A DNA stretch of 64,000 nucleotides from Balaenoptera acutorostrata (Eukaryota > Chordata > Mammalia > Artiodactyla > Balaenopteridae). The notes beneath the pieces are model-generated. The model did no database searches and was not told the DNA's origin. It saw nothing but the letters and a program-made list of their open reading frames with translations. This document shows positions 59,490 to 64,000 of this stretch, one piece after another. How positions within the stretch are numbered: position 1 is the stretch's first letter; each line of letters begins with the position of its first letter. The stretch covers positions 84,159,254 through 84,223,253 of the forward strand of contig NC_080068.1 in assembly GCF_949987535.1 (NCBI RefSeq), written 5' to 3'. The position numbers were made by a program, and so were the translations under genes.

Positions 59490-60394
59490 TTTGTCTGTCT
59501 TTCTGTGAATGTGGTTTTCTTTCCACAGGCTGCAGAATTGTAGTTCTTCTTGCTTCTGCTTTCTGCCCTCTGGTGGATGAGGCTATCTAAGAGGCTTGTG
59601 CAAGCTTCCTGATGGAGTGACTGGTGATGGGTAGAGCTGGGTGTTGCAGAACTCAGTAAAACTTTAATCTGCTTGTCCGCTGATGGTTGGGGTTGGGTTC
59701 CCTTCATGTTTGTTGTGTGGCCTGAGGTGACCCAGTACTAGAGCCTACCCTGTCTTTGATGGGGTTAATGGTGGACTCTGGTATGGCTCATGCCAGGGAG
59801 TACTTCCCAGAACTTCTGCTGCCAGTGTCCTTGTCCCGCAGTGAGCCACAACCACCCCTCGCCTCTGCAGGAGACCCTCCAACACTAGCAGGTAGGTCTG
59901 CTTCAGTCTCCCCTTGGGTCACTGCTCCTTCCCCTGGGTCCTGATGCACACACTACTTTGTGTGTGCCCACCAAGAGTGGAGTCTGTTTCCCCCAATCCT
60001 GTCAAAGTCCTGCAATCAAATGCCACCAGCCTTCACAGTCCGATTTTCTGGGAATTCCTCCTCTCTTTGCCAGACCCTCAGGTTGGGAAGCCTGACATGG
60101 GGCTCTGAACCTTCACTCCAGTGGGTGGACTTCTGTGGTATAATTGTTCTCCAGTTTGTGAGTCACCCACCCACAAACTGAGAACAATTATATTATGGGA
60201 TTTGATTTTATTGTGATTGCACCCCTCCTATCATCTCATTGCAGCTTCTCCTTTGTCCTTGGATGTGGGGTATCTTTTTTGGTGAGTTCCAGTGCCTTCC
60301 TGTAGATGATTGTTCAGCAGTTGTGATTCCGGTGCTCTCATAAGAGGGAGTGAGCCCATGTCCTTCTACTCTGCCATCTTGAACCAATCTTCTC
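59490..60394 (-). promoter_or_regulatory. L1 copy C 5'UTR/internal promoter region
   Basis: About 0.9 kb of moderately GC-rich sequence upstream of ORF1. It includes a near-palindrome at about 60145-60190 ('ataattgttctccagtttgt' opposed by 'acaaactgagaacaattata'). It bears no evident similarity to the 1.9-kb 5'UTR of copy B. Promoter function is inferred from its place in L1. Confidence 0.7.
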
Positions 60395-60405
60395 TAATTA
60401 TTTTT

Positions 60406-62740
60406 CATTAATAATAATTATAGTACCATTATTTGTATCTCTATTATAGGTTTTTATTTAACCTAATAATTCAAAAAGTTAAATTCTTTAATTAAATATA
60501 CCCATTTATAATACTATTATTCTTAACAAATGAAACTGAAGATGAGAAAAGTCAACTACTGTTTACATAAAAAGGTCAAAGTTAGCTTCTATTTTCAGAT
60601 TTATTTAATTTCAAAGCCCAAGCATTTCATCAACACTGTGATACTAGCCAGAGTTTCATATTATGCCAAACTATACTACTCCTAACATGATAAAAATTAA
60701 TGTTCTTAAATGAACTAAACAAGTATCTTTAAGTGATATAAGAGAGATTAGCAATTTTTAGTGTGTAACATATATGTATTTTTTCAATTTAATGCAGGTA
60801 GTAACTATTCATTGTATTTACATATTTACAAAATATTATAAAGTGAAATACCTCTCTTATTTGCCATATTACACAAGGGTTTCATACAGGCAAGACAAAG
60901 TATATGGAAGAACATTTATTTCACTCCTTGGTATTAGAAGTCCACACATATCCACAACATTTAAAATTCTCGATACAAAGTATTAAACATTGACAAAGAT
61001 GTAATGAAAAGGTGCTCTAATATTCTCTGCTGGGAAACCCCCAAGCCCATGAAATGCAACAAAAAGACCAAATATCATTGGTAAATCTTCTCATGTTGTC
61101 CTTTCTGAACATCTATCATTTCTGTTATAATAACCATTTCTACCTTACTTTTTGCATCTTCAGACACAGGGGTGGTAAGTGCTCAGCTAGGACTAGCGCT
61201 GGTACACTTCACTAGTCTTTTCCCTAAACCCAAACTCTCCTCAAAATTGCTCATTTTGAATGTGCCATCTGTCTCCTAGGACCCTGACTGATACAGGACA
61301 ATTTTTTATAAAAGAAAAGGTAGCCTCAGTGGGTTAGTTTCAACATAGCCAGATGAATGATAAACTCAGGAGCAAATAAACTTGGTAACATTTCAGATAT
61401 TATTAAGTATCAAGAAGAGAATAAAATGTTAAAAAAGGGATAAGCAGTAACTCAATTTGTTGGAACTTACTCTAGATGAGGTACTCAAGGAAGGTCTTTC
61501 TGAGTGACATATGGAAAGAATGCTACCTTCTGAGGAGGAAAGAGTTATCAGAAGATCTGGGCCAAAAGTATTCTAGACAAAGGAAATGACAAATGCCTTC
61601 CAAATAATTAATAATCTGGAAATCTAACAGCAGTTGAAAGATCAGAGAGGCAGAAAGTTAGTGAGAAAGAAAGCAGAAGAAGATAAGGTCAGAGGCTTAA
61701 ACAGAAGCATATCAGGCAGGTTTATGTTGACCATAATAAAGAGTTTAGAATTTTAAGAGTAATGGGAAACTATTAAAGGTATTTACTTAAGGAAGGATGT
61801 GCTCTGATCAGCATTTTAAACAGATAGCTGGCTGCTATTTGGAGAAAGGATTGAGAGAGGGAACGCTCAGAAGTACAAAGATAAGGTATGACACTACTCC
61901 TGTAGTACAAGTGAGAGATGATGGTAGAAATAGATTGATGGTGATGGAGTAAGGAATTTAAACTTTATTTTGATAGTAGAGCCACAGAACTTTCTGATTA
62001 CAATATACATGGTGATAAGAAATAAAGAATTGATCACCTGAATATGTGATGGTGCCATTCTCAGAACATAAAAGATTAGAAAAAAATCATATTTGATGAA
62101 AGAGAAGTAGTTAGGAGTTACATTTTGGTAATGCTAATTTTTACAAAATCAGACTAGAGTAGATAGAAGAAATCAATAGTATGTTTTTGCTATATCTGAA
62201 AGAATTTCTTATTATTGGAAGTAAAAGAAATTTCAGAGGAAATCTATTTAGAGCTTTTAAATGGACTAAAGTTAAGACTGAAATAAATACCAGTATGTTC
62301 CAACTGAGTCAGACTCTACATCCCTCCAGCAATTTTGGCAACCATACCACACGTGTTACTTAGGGTACATTATCCGGGTTTAAGGAGGTCCTAGAAAGGA
62401 GCCTACAGTAAGCATCACTACAGCTTCCTTCTAATGAAGGGAATGTGTAAGACAAAAAGCACAGCTAAGGTGTAGCAGCCACAGCAAACAAGGAAAATAA
62501 GTTTTCAGCTTAGAGACAAATTATCTGATATGAATGCCTCTATCTCCAGCTTCCTTCCAATAACCCCTCCTCAGGTTTCCAGTTGGCTGAACTACACAAT
62601 AAAACTATAGTAAACTTTCTGTTCAGATTTTCTTTGGGCTTCAAAGATTCAAACTCCCACTACTAATCCTAATCCATCACTTTGCTTGTTTTTATTTAGA
62701 ATCCTTTCCCTACTGATGCCAAAATTGTCCAACTGTTTTC
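60406..62740. other. No gene recognised; possible old repeat
   Basis: Mostly AT-rich. 61060-61300 ends 'taggaccctgactgatacag', an ending seen in some old LTR-type repeats. 61470-62050 ('agatgatggtagaaatagat' and similar text) resembles a common old mammalian repeat that I cannot name with confidence. ORFs are 60-70 codons and unsupported. Confidence 0.4.
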
Positions 62741-62990
62741 TCTTTTTTAAAAAATTTTAATTTTAAACTGGGGTATAGGTGATTTACAATGTTGTGTTAG
62801 TTTCAGGTGTACAGCAAAGTGATTTAGTTATACATGTACATATATCTACTCTTTTTCAGATTCTTTTCCCATATAGGTTATTACAGAGTATTGAGTAGAG
62901 TTCCCTGGATAGTACATCCTTGTTGATTACCTATTTTATATATAATACTGTGTATATGTTAATCCCAACCTCTTAATTTATCCCTCCTAG
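62741..62990 (-). mobile_element. L1 3'UTR fragment, 5'-truncated
   Basis: On + it starts with a T-rich run and 'gatttacaatgttgtgttag' (62781), then 'caggtgtacagcaaagtgat' (about 62803), the reverse complement of a Cetartiodactyl-type L1 3' end. A 7-bp tgttttc occurs on both sides (62734-62740 and 62991-62997) and may be the target duplication. About 250 bp, non-coding. Confidence 0.82.
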
Positions 62991-63378
62991 TGTTTTCAAT
63001 ATTGTTCTTTGCACCTTAGGTTTCAGATAACCCTTGTATTCAGACCTGTTCTTACCTGCATCTTTAGACTGAATCTATCAGCTGGAGATCAGTCCAAAGC
63101 ACTCTTACATCCAGACTCAGAACAAGCTCATTTGGAGGGAAAGGTAGGTTATAATACATCAGCCAGCTCTAACCTTCTATAATTCTGTGATCTGAGCTAA
63201 TGCCTCTAGCATGCTATATATTATAACTAAGCTTTCTGCTATTGTTTTTTACTCCTACCAATGAAGTTCACTATATATTTCTGGTAAGGAAAAGTTACTT
63301 TAAATCCACACACTAAAACTCTCTGTTCTTGGTGGAGAGGTAAAATTCCGGCCTCAACTGAGATATAATTTTATATCT

Positions 63379-63699
63379 GTGAGAATTTTGACCTTGGTGA
63401 TGTGTTTCTATTACTTCCAGACAGTGACAAGACCCAAAGTTCATTTTGCTCCAATGTCAGAAATTATCCTGAACAAAACAACTTGCCCATTACAAAGCAA
63501 GAATCAAAATAATATTTGCATTATGCAGCCTCTGGTGCCAGGATCTTATTTTCTTTTTCACGTGGAATATAAAAATAAATCTCAAAAGACTGATCTCCAT
63601 CACCATGTATACACTGGATATGTGAACATAGACCCAGTCCCAAAGGTCATTAATCAGTCACAGCTTAGCATTTTATCAATATCAGGAGAAATTTCTTAG
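63379..63699 (+). CDS. Possible host exon (106-codon open frame)
   Basis: I do not recognise the protein. The frame is open to TAG at 63697-63699. A good splice-acceptor-like sequence (gtttctattacttccag, about 63404-63420) lies within it, so if real the exon probably starts at 63421 with TVTRPKVHFAP; the ATG at 63379 would then be intronic. Composition is protein-like: Cys at two sites, a PLVPGSYFLFHVEY hydrophobic stretch, and N-glycosylation sequons NKT, NKS and NQS, which would fit a secreted or extracellular domain. No repeat family matches. Against it: I see no strong donor before the stop (AAAG|GTCATT is weak). It could be a last exon, as AATAAA occurs near 63804, or chance. Confidence 0.3.
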   Translation: MRILTLVMCFYYFQTVTRPKVHFAPMSEIILNKTTCPLQSKNQNNICIMQPLVPGSYFLFHVEYKNKSQKTDLHHHVYTGYVNIDPVPKVINQSQLSILSISGEIS

Positions 63700-63968
63700 T
63701 ACCTGAATATATGCTTCCATTTGCCAAGATTAATACATCACACTGTTCTTGCTAATATTCCACAGGGATGTAGAAAACAGGAAGGTAGTTTTTCAGAGAA
63801 AAAATAAAGGAAAGGAAAAAAGAAGCACATAGAGAGTTTAAAACATGGGAGACAATTAAAGAGTGAAATAAGACAAGCAAAGATAAAATAAAAAAGACTG
63901 AAGGCTCCCTGAATCCTAAAGGAAAAATTCATATATTCTCTTTCACACTGAGGCTGAATTCTATGACT

Positions 63969-64000
63969 TTTTCATACTGTGTGTTGTCTTTCTCTCCTAG
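63969..64000 (+). promoter_or_regulatory. Splice-acceptor-like sequence at window end
   Basis: tgtgtgttgtctttctctcctag ends exactly at 64000. It has a long pyrimidine tract followed by CTAG, a strong match to a mammalian 3' splice site. The putative exon would begin just beyond the window. By itself such a match is common by chance. Confidence 0.3.

Larger units (their letters stand above)
54670..60394 (-). mobile_element. LINE-1 with 5'UTR, internally deleted (L1 copy C)
   Basis: About 5.7 kb on the - strand: 5'UTR (59490-60394), ORF1 (58584-59489), ORF2 (54882-58525), and a 3'UTR like that of copy A. The 5' end (GAGAAGATTGGTTCAAGATGG) looks like a genuine L1 start. A possible imperfect 11-bp duplication, taatt(t/a)ttttt, is at 54659-54669 and 60395-60405, but it is low-complexity. 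Compared with copy B, about 130-140 nt of ORF2 are missing at about 56048. Both ORFs are broken. Confidence 0.95.

Noticed and set aside
1..64000. CRISPR arrays, operons, bacterial-type promoters or terminators
   Set aside because: No regularly spaced repeats, no closely packed coding frames; the sequence is clearly mammalian nuclear DNA.

Overview
This is a gene-poor stretch of mammalian nuclear DNA, either intergenic or deep intronic. It is AT-rich, has no operon-like coding, and is built almost entirely from transposable-element copies of different ages. Two SINEs with a tRNA-derived head of the CHR type, and L1 elements of the matching type, point to Cetartiodactyla. No BovB, Bov-tA or pig PRE1 copy was recognised, so a whale or dolphin is my best guess. 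That is inference from repeat content, not proof.

Layout. 1-1172 is AT-rich with one AT/GT/AC palindromic microsatellite. 1183-6269 is a 5'-truncated L1 on + with target-site duplications (TSDs). 6.66-20.5 kb holds old debris: an L1 3' fragment, MIR and L2 pieces, a Tigger-type DNA transposon (12.3-13.1 kb), a 234-bp polypyrimidine tract (14.9-15.2 kb), and an ancient HAL1/L1-like copy (17.6-20.5 kb) split by a second DNA transposon. 21.34-29.34 kb is one nested insertion: a CHR-type SINE whose A-rich tail was later hit by a full-length L1 on the - strand (22082-29149), which carried about 0.7 kb of foreign flank beyond its 3' end. 30.6-32.0 kb has two LTR-like remnants. 35.7-37.8 kb is an old L1 on -. 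38.6-39.0 kb has MIR pieces and 42.4-42.7 kb an MLT1-like LTR. 44582-51118 is a near-complete ERV-L provirus on - with MLT2-like LTRs. 51.86-52.42 kb is a short L1 with a perfect TSD. 53.0-53.9 kb holds an LTR-like piece and a CHR-type SINE. 54.67-60.39 kb is a third large L1 on -. 62.74-62.99 kb is an L1 3' end. The last kilobase holds the only stretch I think could be a host exon (63421-63699), plus a strong splice-acceptor-like sequence ending exactly at the window edge.

No working gene is demonstrated. All three large L1s have broken ORFs, and two of the three have altered reverse-transcriptase catalytic motifs. The ERV-L is broken in every domain. The two SINEs are non-coding. I found no new biological system. 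The best leads are the L1 3' transduction nested in a SINE, the ancient proviral structure, and the possible exon at the right edge.
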